Positions 48,364 through 60,375 of a DNA stretch of 64,000 nt are shown here, piece by piece. The notes below the pieces were generated by a model. The model was given only the letters and a program-made list of their open reading frames with translations, was not told the DNA's origin and made no database searches. The position numbers and the translations under genes are program-made. Numbering within the stretch: the stretch's first letter is position 1; every line of letters starts with the position of its first letter. The DNA is from Dermatophagoides farinae. Its lineage: Eukaryota; Arthropoda; Arachnida; Sarcoptiformes; Pyroglyphidae. The stretch is from positions 6,885,001 through 6,949,000 of the forward strand of contig NC_134677.1 of the NCBI RefSeq assembly GCF_024713945.1, in the 5' to 3' direction.

Positions 48364-51300
48364 ATGCCAGCTGTCAGAGGTGAAGGAATGCGCGGTTTAG
48401 CCGTATTCATATCGGATATTCGAAATTGTAAGTATTCCTTTTTGATGAATGTTTTGCTTTTTAATATCAAAAAGCAGAAGAATTGGAATCATATGTTTAT
48501 TCGTATAAATAATCATTGTTCATAATAATCTAATATATTATAAATAAAAATATTTTTATTATATTAAAGGCAAAAGTAAAGAAGCCGAAATTAAAAGAAT
48601 CAATAAAGAATTGGCAAATATTCGTAATAAATTCAAAGGTGACAAAACATTGGATGGATATCAGAAAAAGAAATATGTTTGCAAATTATTATTCATCTTT
48701 CTTCTTGGTCATGATATTGATTTTGGTCACATGGAAGCGGTCAATTTGCTCAGCTCGAACAAATACTCAGAAAAGCAAATAGTAAGGAAAAAATTTGAAT
48801 GAATATCTGAATATTTATAGTTATTAACTATTTTTTAAAAAAATAGGGTTATCTATTCATATCCGTGTTGATGAATGCCAACAGTGATTTGATGAAATTA
48901 ATAATCCAATCAATAAAAAATGATCTAAATTCTCGGAATCCTATTCATGTTAACCTTGCATTGCAATGTATTGCTAACATTGGCTCACGTGAAATGGCTG
49001 AAACGTTTGGAAATGAAATTCCTCGCCTGTTGGTTACTGGGTTAGTATTTTTGTGATTTTTGCATTTTTCAATGAAATTAATTTTGTAAATTTTGTAATT
49101 CAATTTCAGAGATACAATCGATGTAGTGAAACAAAGTGCTGCTCTATGTCTACTGAGACTCTATCGTGAGATGCCTGATTTGACACCTAGCAATGAATTT
49201 ACCTCTCGAATAATTCATTTATTAAATGATCAGCACATGGTAAGATAAAAATTACTATAGAATTATAATCTGATTTTATCATCGGAAAAAAAACTAGGGA
49301 GTTGTTACTGCTGCCGTTAGCTTGATCAATTCATTAGTGAACAGAAATCCGGATGAATATAAAGGCTGTATTTCTTCAGCTGTATCACGATTAAGTCGTA
49401 TAGTGACTGCTTCCTATACGGATCTTCAAGATTATACATACTATTTTGTGCCGGCACCATGGCTATCGGTGAAGCTTTTACGTTTGCTACAAAATTATCC
49501 ACCACCGGAAGATGCCGGTGTACGTGGCCGACTAAATGAATGTTTAGAGACCATATTGAACAAAGCCCAAGAGCCGTTGAAATCTAAAAAAGTTCAACAT
49601 TCAAATGCAAAAAATGCTATACTTTTCGAAGCCATCAGTTTGATTATACACATGGATAATGAACCAAATCTATTGGTTCGAGCCTGTAATCAACTGGGAC
49701 AATTTCTTCAACATCGAGAAACGAATTTACGCTATCTAGCTTTGGAAAGTATGTGCCTTTTAGCCACTTCGGAATTTTCCCATGAAGCTGTAAAGAAACA
49801 TCAGGATACCGTCATCAATGCTCTAAAAACCGAACGAGATGTAAGCGTACGACAACGAGCTGTCGATTTATTATATGCAATGTGTGATAAAACCAATGCC
49901 GAAGAAATTGTTGCCGAAATGTTATCATATTTGGAGACGGCCGATTATTCCATTCGAGAAGAAATGGTTCTCAAAGTGGCTATACTTGCCGAAAAATATG
50001 CATCTGACTATAGTTGGTATGTGGATGTCATCCTGAATTTGATACGTATCGCCGGCGATTATGTTAGCGAAGAAGTTTGGTACCGAGTCATTCAGATTGT
50101 CATCAACCGTGAAGATGTTCAAGGTTATGCAGCTAAAACTGTATTTGAAGCTTTACAAGCGCCTGCCTGTCATGAAAATATGGTTAAAGTAGCTGGTTAC
50201 ATTCTTGGTGAATTTGGTAACCTAATTGCTGGTGATCAACGATCAAGTCCATCGATTCAATTTAAATTATTGAATTCGAAATATCATTTATGTTCTGTAG
50301 CCACACGATCATTACTACTGACTACATATATCAAATTTATCAATCTATTTCCAGAGATTAAAGACGAAATTCAAACCGTATTAAAAAATCATACCAATAT
50401 TCGCAGTGCTGATGCAGAAATTCAGCAACGAACTGTCGAATATCTTCAACTCAGTCAGATTGCTAGTTCAGAAGTATTGGCCACTGTGCTGGAAGAAATG
50501 CCACCATTTCCTGAGCGAGAATCCTCAATACTGGCATCGTTAAAAAAGAAAAAACCTGGAATGACATCCGATAAAGTCAAACGTTCAAATTTTGCTGCAA
50601 GTGCAAACGCTTCTTCCAATCTTTCCACTGATTTATTGGGTCTAAATACGACAACCAATGCTACTGGTGTCGATTACCCGAACACCACTCAAACACAGAA
50701 CAACTCAAATCTTTTGGTCGATCTTTTTGGTGATTCTACCACAACGACTGCAGCACCGGCTGCTAACGGAATCAATGGTGGTAATGTTAAGGATGTGATT
50801 CACAGTAATGAAGAATGTATCCAAAAATTGTTACTAAAAAACAATGGCATAGTATTCGAAAATTCCCTCATACAAATTGGTCTCAAAAGTGAATACAAAC
50901 AAAATCTGGGTCGAATAAGTATATTCTATGGGAATAAAACAAATGATTCCTTTCTGGAATTTTTGCCCACAATTACATGTCCTGATTTATTGGATCTGAG
51001 TAAGTTTGTATTCTTATTATTGTGATAATATCATCATTCGAGTCTTTTTTTAATTTTTCATTTTAGATTTGAATATTCAAGTCAAACCTGTGGAAAATGT
51101 CATTGAAAAAGGTGCACAAGTTTCTCAATCATTAAATGTCGAATGTGTCGATCATTTTGCAATATTGCCAAAGCTAGTTGTACAATTTGTCATCAACAAT
51201 GTTCCACATAAATTTGATCTACAATTGCCCATCACTATCAATAAATTCTTTGAGCCTACATCAATGAATTCAGAGCAATTTTTTCAACGATGGAAAAATT

Positions 51301-51724
51301 TGAACAAGTATGTTTTTTTTAATCATTTTTAGAATTTTTATTAAATTTTATCCTTTTTATTTTGTTTTCTGTCAAGTCCTGGACAAGAATCGCAGAAAAT
51401 ATTCAAGTCTAATTATCCAATCGATGGTGAAAGCAATAAAAGTAAACTTATTGGTTTTGGTTTTCAATTGCTGGAGAATGTCGATCCGAATCCTGAAAAC
51501 TTTGTTTGTGCTGCCATATTTCACAGCCGTAAAGTTCAGGTTGGTTGCCTGCTAAGGTTGGAACCAAACAAACAAGCACAGGTAAATGACGATTTTCAAC
51601 AAACCTTCCATCTAATAAATTTTAAATTTTTTTTTTGCCCATTTAGATGTATCGTTTAACAATAAGATCTAGCAAAGATGTCACATCAGCAAGACTTTGT
51701 GAATTACTTCAGGATTTATTTTGA
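48364..51724 (+). CDS. AP2A: AP-2 complex subunit alpha
   Basis: Large chain of the plasma-membrane clathrin adaptor; binds PI(4,5)P2 and cargo. Exons 48364..48427, 48570..48781, 48847..49040, 49110..49239, 49298..50999, 51067..51307, 51377..51581 and 51647..51724; 941 residues (human alpha-A 977). [20 protein letters not shown] is nearly invariant, followed by the basic PI(4,5)P2 patch [20 protein letters not shown] and the trunk ([34 protein letters not shown]). The hinge has DLLGL and LLVDLFGD boxes. The bilobed appendage runs from [20 protein letters not shown] to [12 protein letters not shown], the usual end. Start at the first ATG. Confidence 0.97.
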
Positions 51725-54700
51725 AACGTTTAACACATTTTTTTTGGCGCCACAATGATTGTGTGTATTCGTTTCATTGTTAGTTGCTATTGTCTTGTCT
51801 GCTCTATTAATAATATGAATATTTATTTCAAAATTGGTATCATCAACTATTATATATAAAAAAAAAGAATCCGAACACCTCTGTAGAATCATCCTAATAT
51901 ATATGCTTATGAATGTTTGTGTTTTATAGGAGTCCATGAGAAATAAATAAATAAAATCTTGTGCATCAAAACATCAACATTATTATCATAAAGAAAATTC
52001 AAAAAAAAAATCCTAAATATTGAATTGTTCTTCCATCATTAAAGAATAAAATGTAATTTTTGTCGTCTGAGATATATTATTATATCTAATTGAAATTCAA
52101 AAATTTCAATTTCGATCAATTTTTTTTGTTGTTGTTGTTGACTTGTCTACTGTCCTAGTATATATGAACATGATTAAATGAAAAAAATGGTGCGTATTCA
52201 AATTCTGTCTTTTATCATCATCATCATCATCATCAACACACACACAAGAAATGTACGCAAAAAAGGCAAATATGAGAAGAGGCAGTATCGTTTATAGTTT
52301 TCATCATATAACGATGGTGGTGCTGGTGCTGGTGGTGGTGGTTGTGTTGGTTGTAATATAACAAAATTCATATTCAACGTTGTTTTTTTGTATATGTGAA
52401 CCTAAAGCGCCACCATGACCAACAACAACCAGTTCGTAAATGGTGTGTGGTTTAGTTGTATGCCAGCAGATGTATGTAGCGCTGTTTTAGAATCCTATAG
52501 ATTTAGTTTCTTTTTCTTTTGCTTACTTTCTTGCTTGTTCCTCTCTCAAATGTCTCTCTCTCTCTTTCTCTTTCTGCCATGGCTGCTGGTGATGGTGTGC
52601 TCGCGCGATTTCGATCGACCAACCAACCAACCAACTTATCCTACCAGATCAGGCCAAAGTGTATATAAAAGTTGAGTTCACAAACTTGGGTCACTGTTTA
52701 GTATTCGTTTGTTGTTGTTCAGTGTAATTGTGTTACGGTCATCGATTCGATTTTACGTTGCTATTGTTGCTGATTATGGTGTCATTGCTTTTCATTTTTA
52801 ATCATTTTTTTTTCGTTGTTGTTGTCATGAAGATTTTTTTACATTTTAAATCATTTTTTCAACAAAATCACGTTTTTCTGGCTGGTTATTTTGTTTGGTT
52901 GATCGATCAGGATTTGGTCAGGATCAACATTTCCATACATTCTTAGCGCCCGATGTAAATATTTTTTTTTTGTTTGTTTATTTTTATTATCGCTTATTGC
53001 AATTCCTATTGCCCGCGTTGATTATATCAACTTGAAACAACAACATGATGTGTATGTGATTTCCAAAGTATGAGAAAAACGTGTGTTTATTGTACATGGT
53101 GTTTTGCAGCAGCCCGTATCGTCGCCATAGCCAACCGATTTTGTTTTACAAAGGTATGTTTTTGGTTGTATATTTGTTGTTGTTGTTGTGTGGGTGTGTG
53201 TATTAGTATATCGTGTACATGTACCATGTATGTATGTTTCAATTGTTTCCCAACATTGCATCGGACACTTCCGCCATCCGCGGTTAAATCAACTGTTTAT
53301 ACGCGCTAGTCATCAAACCAAAATTTCCATGTTTTTCCATTTGTATTGTTGGAATTCCCTATTCCCTAATTCTTACACACACACATTCGATTATTTTTAC
53401 TAATAAACGAAAGTGGTAAAAAAAAAATCATTGGTCAAAGTTCGAATTCATTTTAGCGCGCATGTCATATATCATGAGGTTCAAACTGTCCAAAGATATT
53501 TAGAAAATTTCTCATATCTATCAATATCGTATGTTTTTATTTTAATTTTTTTTTCTCTTTTTCGGTTAACCCCTTGTTTAGTTTATATATCTATTTTTTT
53601 ATAGTTTGATGAACGAGAAATAAATGAAAAAAAAAATTGTCTTTTGGCTACCACTCGTGATCGAAAACACACACAATTCATTGAGAGAGAGGGGAGAGCT
53701 CAATGCAAACTTTTACACATACACACAACGCCCAAAAGGAAGTTTATTCTTTTTTTTTTGCTGTTGATTGTAATGAATGATGAGAGGATGAGCAATAAGA
53801 ATCAGCAGCAGCAGCAGCTTTGTCGTTTCCTTTGGGTAGTTTCATGTTAGACCACTGCTACAAAATTATATACTTTTTTTTTGTTACAGGCAATTTTGAA
53901 AATTCGACGTCATAAAATATGAGCGTATTTTTTTTCATTTTTATGAAGCTTGTATTGCTGCTGCTGCTGCTGCATTTTACAATTACGTACTTATTGCACA
54001 TTCGTGTTGTCTTCCTCCCTCCTCTGTGATGTAGCGAGTGTTGTGTTTCAACAATTTTTTGCCGCCATTTTTAAACTCATGCTATTTTTTTCATGTATTC
54101 GCGCTCTCTAGTTTCATTCATCCTCCTCATTATATTTTTATATTCACGCTCAGCTTCCCTCCTCTCATTATTCATTTTAGATTCTTCCTTTCTTTGATTG
54201 TTAGTAGTGCTACTACATAGACATTGTCACAACTGCTACAATTTTTCTCTTTTTTTCTTTATAGCTTGCCAACATTCGTTGTTGTTGTAGCAGTCTCAGC
54301 AACATCAAAAAGAAAACATAGCGTTTTAGTTTTTTTGCGATTTTTTTTTTGTTTGGAAAAAATCACCACAAAAGAACTTGTTCGTTTTTTGATGGTGCGC
54401 GCCTTTTTCTTCTGAACCTTTGTTGATTTTTTTTTTGTTTTGCCGTTGGTTGATTGGCATTTGATCTCTCACCAAGAAGTATAATCTACCGCATCTTTTT
54501 TATTTTTCATCGAATATAAGTTTCATGCACATCCGTTAAATGTATGCATCGCAATTTCTACTTTTCCAAGCAATTTGCTTCTCATTTTTTTTCTGGCACG
54601 ATTCTTGCCCCATTGTTTCAACATAATCAGCAATATATATTAGTGTTGTATATCCATGAAAAGAGCGCGTAAAGTTTTTAATGATTCAATCATCACAATG

Positions 54701-55030
54701 AGTCATGATTGATGACGATCACAATCAAAAAGATTCTTATGAATTCAATTTTTTTTTGGTCAAATTTCATCAAGATTAGTTCGATTATTATTTCTGCGTG
54801 CAGCTTGAATTTAGTTTTTCAGTGATCGTGTGTGTATTTTGTTTAGTGTTTATAGTGCTCACAGGTCGATGAATTGTTTTTTGCCATTATAGTGGTGACC
54901 TCTAGCGTCAATTATAAAAATCGATTTGTTTTACGCGCCTTATACTTAAAAAAAAAAAATTAAAACAAGCGGCATAATGATTTGGATGTATATTATTTAT
55001 ATAATTTCAAAATGTTTTTTAATTACTATA
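51725..55030. other. Spacer of 3.3 kb between AP-2 alpha and the microRNA cluster
   Basis: Left end is AP-2 alpha 3' UTR with AATAAATAAATAAA near 51942. It holds ATC repeats near 52206, a TATA box at 52662, CAG/GCT triplets near 53802 and 53958, TTG repeats and T-rich runs. Short open frames have no family signature, and the Kozak-like ATG at 52415 leads to a frame without recognisable coding. The region right of 52690 is the natural candidate for the primary transcript of the microRNA cluster. Confidence 0.5.
52662..52670 (+). promoter_or_regulatory. TATA box (TATATAAAA), candidate pri-miRNA promoter
   Basis: A strong TATATAAAA lies in a less AT-rich surrounding. About 30 bp downstream is TCACTG (A at 52693), a position where an arthropod initiator is expected. 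No protein gene follows on this strand before 60 kb; the first recognisable features downstream are the microRNA hairpins at 55031-55783, so this may drive their precursor. Inference only. Confidence 0.45.
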
Positions 55031-55125
55031 GTCGATATTCTTTGTGAAAGACATGGGTAGTGAGATGTTAAAAAATGTTATGAAATTCATCTCACTACCT
55101 TGTCTTTGACGTAGGGTATTCGATC
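55031..55125 (+). ncRNA. mir-71: mir-71 precursor hairpin
   Basis: The 5' arm at 55045-55067 begins TGAAAGACATGGGTAGTGAG, identical to the conserved protostome miR-71. The 3' arm TCTCACTACCTTGTCTTTGA (from 55090) pairs with it, and the stem goes on outside (TCGATATTC with GGGTATTCGA). The terminal loop is about 22 nt. miR-71 is lost in vertebrates and Drosophila but kept in chelicerates. It heads the cluster, as in other protostomes. Confidence 0.96.
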
Positions 55126-55189
55126 CGAATTCATCCAATTTCACAGCAAGATTTGTTCATATTATCTCATGAATGATTATGATATGTGT

Positions 55190-55277
55190 GTAGCCATCAA
55201 AAAGTGTTGTGAAATGTGTAATCAAATTAGTTTTGATCGTATCCAAATTCATATCACAGCCTTTTTGATGTCTAAAC
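55190..55277 (+). ncRNA. mir-2: mir-2 family hairpin, copy 1
   Basis: Mature 3' arm from 55252 begins TATCACAGCCTTTTTGATGT, with the family seed ATCACAG. The 5' arm CCATCAAAAAGTGTTGTGAA (from about 55194) pairs with it with few mismatches. The loop is AT-rich, about 35 nt. Located about 130 nt after the mir-71 3' arm. Confidence 0.92.
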
Positions 55278-55361
55278 GCATGTTCAAACTACCAGTAAAA
55301 AAAAAATCCATCAGTTAACCCATTTATCATGTATGTCATTTTTGTGGATCATTCGGTTACA

Positions 55362-55437
55362 GATCTTAACTCGTGTAAATAGAGCTGTGAATTGTTATTT
55401 GAATCATATCACAGCCTAGTTAACACGATTTAGGTTT
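55362..55437 (+). ncRNA. mir-2: mir-2 family hairpin, copy 2 (divergent 3' part)
   Basis: Mature 3' arm from 55407 begins TATCACAGCCTAGTTAACAC. The seed is intact, but the 3' half differs from the usual GCTTTGATGAG type. The 5' arm CTCGTGTAAATAGAGCTGTG (from 55370) is co-varied to pair with it, which supports a real precursor. The short loop and complementary arms are clear. Confidence 0.88.
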
Positions 55438-55518
55438 CTGATATATCATCAATCCTAATTTTTATATTTATATTCGAAACCTACATTTAACATCTTGTTG
55501 ATATCTTTGGATTCGTTT

Positions 55519-55592
55519 TCTAAACCGCCAAAGTGGTTGTGACAATGTTTATTGTAAAAATCATATCACAGCCAGCTTTGGTGAGTTTAGAT
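55519..55592 (+). ncRNA. mir-2: mir-2 family hairpin, copy 3 (closest to canonical miR-2)
   Basis: Mature 3' arm from 55564 begins TATCACAGCCAGCTTTGGTG, one change from the widely conserved miR-2a core. The 5' arm CCGCCAAAGTGGTTGTGACA (from 55525) pairs along its length. The outer stem CTAAAC/GTTTAG extends the hairpin. Confidence 0.95.
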
Positions 55593-55685
55593 TGCGAAAA
55601 AATATTCATCAAATTTGTTTTGACATGGAATTGTTGCATATTGTGGCCGATATTGTATCAATCCAATCTATAATAATAATAGTAG

Positions 55686-55783
55686 TGTCCTCTGCTTATC
55701 AAAGTGGTAGTGATCTGTTTCGTATTTTTAATCAATGCAATGCAAATATCATATCACAGCCACTTTGATTAGTGGTCCGGATT
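55686..55783 (+). ncRNA. mir-2: mir-2/mir-13 family hairpin, copy 4
   Basis: Mature 3' arm from 55752 begins TATCACAGCCACTTTGATTA, of the miR-2/miR-13 type. The 5' arm CTTATCAAAGTGGTAGTGAT (from 55694) pairs with it. The loop is longer than in the other copies (about 38 nt). It is the last hairpin seen; the carboxypeptidase stop codon on the other strand is only 116 nt further on. Confidence 0.94.
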
Positions 55784-55898
55784 ACTCAGTGTTCAATCGT
55801 AAAGAAAATTTTTACTCATCGAATATATAATAAATTTTATTATTTTGCACCCCGAACATCTTCATTGGTCCCATGGTAATAAAATGGTAATCAAATTT

Positions 55899-57754
55899 TT
55901 AAAGTTCCTTTTTAATTTCATTTAGCATAGCTACAATGGCATCGAATGTTTCTTCACCCGTTGGTTGAATATAACGGGCAGGCAACAAAAATCCATAAGT
56001 TCCACGATCACGTAATTCCACTGTGAAACTGTATTTAATACCGGCCGCACCGTAAGCCCAGTCTTTTATGAACAAGTATAATCATCAGTTTGGAAAAATT
56101 TCAACATTTATTTCGACATACCATCTGAACCGCCAGCGGCAGAATCTGTTAGAACAATTGAAATTGATAATTATTCATTTATTTTTTTGTTGGCTATATT
56201 AAATATACACATCTGCTTACAAAGTAATGACGTACTGCTTCCATAACGGTATTCTGTTCCATAACGCATCTTGAATGCTCTCGATGCAATTTCGGCCATT
56301 CTCATCATGTCTGCATGATCTTTGGGTAAATCTTTGGTCCAGCCCCTTAAAAAAAATAATTTTTCAAAATTTTATTTCTAAATAACTATGCTTACCATGG
56401 CGTAAGTATTAATTGAGAATACGAATGTAATGATAAAAATAGCTATGATATGAATTGATGAAATATAAATATTATTATTATATATATTTAAATGCAAATA
56501 AAACTATTTTTAAAAAATTTTACCTTGATTTTGTCCTTGTTTTGCATTACATAACTTGCTATGGCTGCTGTTTCCGGTTCGGAAAAAGGACGAGGTCCAT
56601 GGTATGTATTGGAACATGGATTACCACTGCTACCTGTTCGGCTCCATTGATATCCATAGTTTCTGTTTGGATCAACTCCAACACAGAAAAAACTGTTCAA
56701 CAAAAAAAAATTCTAATAATTATCCATCAAAATTGTATCAAAATCATTTGCTTACCCTAAAAATGTTCCAGCATTTCTGGATCTAGTTTTACGCCAGAAT
56801 CGATCGAAAAGTCTTGAATATTCATAGCCATCAGGATTTGCCGATGGTAAGATATGAAAATCGAATGTTTTGAGCATTTTTGATATTTCTTCTTCATCTT
56901 TTTCTCTTATCAGCTACCAGAAACGAAAATTATAAATCAAATGAATAACGACCGAAACATACTCTGCTAATGATGTATGTAGCTGTGGCTGGTGCAATCC
57001 ATTCACGTGCATGAATTCCAGCATCGATCCAAATTATTGACTTATTTTGTCCTGTGGCTGGTGGATAGCCAATCTTGATTATTTTGATTGCTCGCCCTTC
57101 ACCTGACTTTCCTATCGTCTCCATGGAACTAACATCCTGATTGGAACGTACCAAATCGTCGAGGAATGAAATAATCTAAATTATTATTGGAAATCAGAAT
57201 TAATAATGAATCAAATTGTTGGCTATGCTGAAAATACATTTGACAATGGTTGATAACGTTGAAAAAATACTGTATCGTTGGGAAATCCTGAATAAAACAA
57301 TGAATCTTCGACATTATCTCGTTGCATTTCAACCATTCTAAAACAATTCCATGAATAAATTTATTTTTTTACCAATCAAAAATTTAAAAAAAAAACTGAA
57401 CACTTACCTTCCAACATCATTGATTAATGTTTCAGCTTTAATATTTTGTTTGGCTAAAATGGTCTGCAGATCATTTCCCAATTCTGGTGATACCATCAAA
57501 TCGATAGATGAATTTAATGAATTTGGCATCGACCAGAAATCAATTTTCAAATCAACTTTTTCAACATCATCGGATAATTGTCGTAAATATAATAGCTGAT
57601 CAATATTTTCTGCACGAACACGAAAAACTTTGTAACCATCATAAGCAATTTCTTTTTTTACAACACCAGTTAAATTATTACAATGAACATGATTATTATT
57701 ATGGAAAAATATGGTGAAAATCAAACCAAATACGATACTCTCGATCCAAACCAT
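55899..57754 (-). CDS. Carboxypeptidase B-like zinc metalloprotease proenzyme (M14A)
   Basis: Secreted digestive-type exopeptidase. Leftward exons 57408..57754, 57238..57337, 56963..57175, 56756..56913, 56524..56692, 56396..56442, 56221..56345, 56122..56145 and 55899..56062; 448 residues, all in phase. A hydrophobic signal peptide ([17 protein letters not shown]) is followed by a propeptide ([20 protein letters not shown]) and the catalytic domain. Zinc ligands are His and Glu in GIHAREW and the His in SLHSYSQ; the catalytic Glu is in TVELRDRG, substrate Arg in NRNYGYQW, Tyr in LYSAAGG. The specificity residue (position 255, bovine numbering) is Asp in GGSDDWAYG, as in carboxypeptidase B, so it should remove C-terminal Lys/Arg. 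The 24-nt exon 8 is the shortest. Confidence 0.93.
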
Positions 57755-60375
57755 GATCGAATCAGATGTATGAATGGACTATGGCTATAAAAAAAATCAT
57801 TCGATCGACCAAGATTTGACCAGAAATAAAAACTTTATTTATTTATATATATTGTCAACCACTGATAATCGTTATTCAAATACGGAAAAAATCATCATCA
57901 TTTATTTACTATTGACGTTTTTTTGTTTGCCAATACAATTTGCTATATCTGTTTCTGGTCATATTTTGTCATATATTTAGTAGTATTCTCTTTTTTTTAT
58001 TTGTATTTCTATGTTGAACTGATCTCTGTTCATATCCTTCCGTCATTCAACCGTTTGTCGTTCATTTTAATTAATCAATAAATAAATTGATTCAATTTTT
58101 GTTTTCCCTCTTATAAAATGTTCACCAAAGCTGTTAAAGTTTTAGTCGATTTGGTGGTCAAAACCTAAAACAATAAAAAAGATCTGATAATTATAATTCA
58201 TTGTACAACCTGTTAACCTTACCATATCCGATAATAAAAAAAAATTTACCTTGGTCAAACAACAATTCATTGTGAATTATTGAGTCGAAATTTTTCATCT
58301 CTTTTAATTTGATTGATTGACAATTTTTATCATCATAAAAAATATGCTCTTTTTTTCTCGCTGATATTTTTTTTTAGCCAATTTCCGGGGTGTTAGCCAT
58401 TTTATTTTATCTCGATGTTTTTTTCACTCGATATCTCGATATCTTTCTTTGATATGATATAAATCGATAGCTTTGTCTATATTGGATAACATTCAAGGCG
58501 CCAAATTTAAAAAAATCACTTACATCGTAACAGTTAATCAACATATTGATCACTTGGGTTTCATTATTCAGCCAATATTTTCATATTATATCATATTAAA
58601 ATTGATCAATCCGTTTGCTCCAGAAAATGTTTGATATTTGATTTTGATCAAATGTTTGTATCTGTTGTTGATTTGTGCTTGTCTTTTTTTTTAAAGGCCT
58701 ATATTTTTAAGGCTTTTGACTGATAATCGTTGGCCGACTGTGACGACGACGATGAACGAGATGAATTTATTAAAGATGCTTTTTGTGGTTTTGTCGTTTT
58801 TTTTTTTTTGATATGGAAGCCGCGGCATCTTCACCATTTCAATCAAAAAGAAATAAATCAATCAAATTATTCATTCGAAATTGAATTTTTTTTTGTTTGT
58901 TTGTCAGTACGGTGTATTATAAACATTTTTATACGTACGGCCAAAGAGATGACAAAAAAAAACAAAAACGATTATTTGTGACTTTGTTTTTTTCTCTTTA
59001 TAGATTTTCCATGTATTCGTTGTTATTTGTATGTTTTCCTTTTTTTCCATTGACGACGGAATAGAACAAAATGGCAAATCAGTTTATCTGTATGGCAAAT
59101 CTATTGATCATTATAATATCACGTAGTAGTCTTCTACACACACACACAAGGACCTCTTTACCCTTCTTTTTATAAATGTATATATTTAATTTAATTTTCA
59201 CATCATTTGATTTCTAATAATAAAAGTTTTTTGTTTAAAAAAAATAAGTGTGTTCGATAGTGTTGTGTATTGACATATTTATAAGGATCGATTAGATTTT
59301 TTTTTATGGATTTACAATGAATTTTTCATTTTAACAAATAGATCTAGACATGCGACACATTAATTGATCACTGTTAAATGTATGAAATTCAAGATGAGAT
59401 GATCACTGATGAAAGTTCCGATTTATGTTTGCAATCTGATATGATTTCATCTTGTAAAAAATGATTGAATCGAATTCAATGAATTTTCTTTTTTACGACA
59501 TTGACAGATTTATACTTGAATTTTTTTTTTCAATATTAAAAAAAACATTTTTTTACTTTTGAAGGAATTTTTTTTTTAATTTTTTCATTAAAAAAAATAA
59601 TAAATGGATTTGCGAAAAAAAAAATCTAGATCGGGTTGTATTACTGTCCCGACATATTACAGTATGACAATTGTGTACAAAATGAATGTAGTGAAAAAAA
59701 AATGGCTAACTGATATCAGAAAACAAACCAATCGAAAAGACAAAATGCTTATTGGATTGCCTACTACTCTAATCACATATTGATTGATTGATAAATTTTC
59801 TTCTTCTTCTTCTTTTTTTTTGTCATTCAGATTAATTCGGATTTTTTTTCTATTTCGTTGGTCTATCGATTATCATCATCACATCGTCAATCGTGTCATA
59901 TGCTGTCGTTGGTGTTGATCTGTTCGGTAAGCAGCAGCAGTCTATCTTTGTATCTCCATCGATGAAAAGCATCAAATTTTCATAAATCATTGAATTGAAT
60001 TGAATCGAAATAAACCTTGAATAGAAAAGAAACCACGTTTGGTTCGATGCGAACAAATTGGTTTCAAATGAAGAAATTGTTTGTTCTTTCATAGTCATTA
60101 ACAAAATAAAAAAACATATATTTTCAAAGTTATGATAACCTGCTTATTGTTGAACAAAGAAAACCATTTCATCTTTCATTACGATAAATCAATCAACAAG
60201 TGAAAATTTACAATAAAGAACATCAAACAAATCAAAAGTATATGATATTTCTCTCTTTTTCTCATTTTTATTCTGGCTATTGAACATTTGAAAATAAAAT
60301 TCTAATAATTATCACCATGATACATTACATTATCTGAAATTATATTTATCTTAAAATAGTTTTTTTCATTCAAAC
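57755..60375. other. Intergenic, 2.6 kb
   Basis: Divergent upstream region of the carboxypeptidase and the SLC16 gene. AT-rich with T-runs, a CA repeat near 59137, TTC repeats near 59800 and an imperfect palindrome TATTACTGTCCC/ATATTACAGTA near 59638-59666. No gene is seen; open frames lack signatures. Confidence 0.55.

Noticed and set aside
48364-51724. Bacterial symbiont contamination in the window
   Set aside because: Every recognised gene is eukaryotic with spliceosomal introns, and base composition is uniform throughout.
52415-52675. ATG in a good Kozak context (GCCACCATG) with an 86-codon frame
   Set aside because: The frame turns into Phe/Leu/Ser-rich low-complexity sequence with no family signature; no splice support.
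59638-59666. Imperfect palindrome TATTACTGTCCC ... TATTACAGTA, reminiscent of the MITE ends at 42247
   Set aside because: Shares only CAGTAATA with the element, has no second terminus or clear TA-flanked unit; likely chance in AT-rich DNA.
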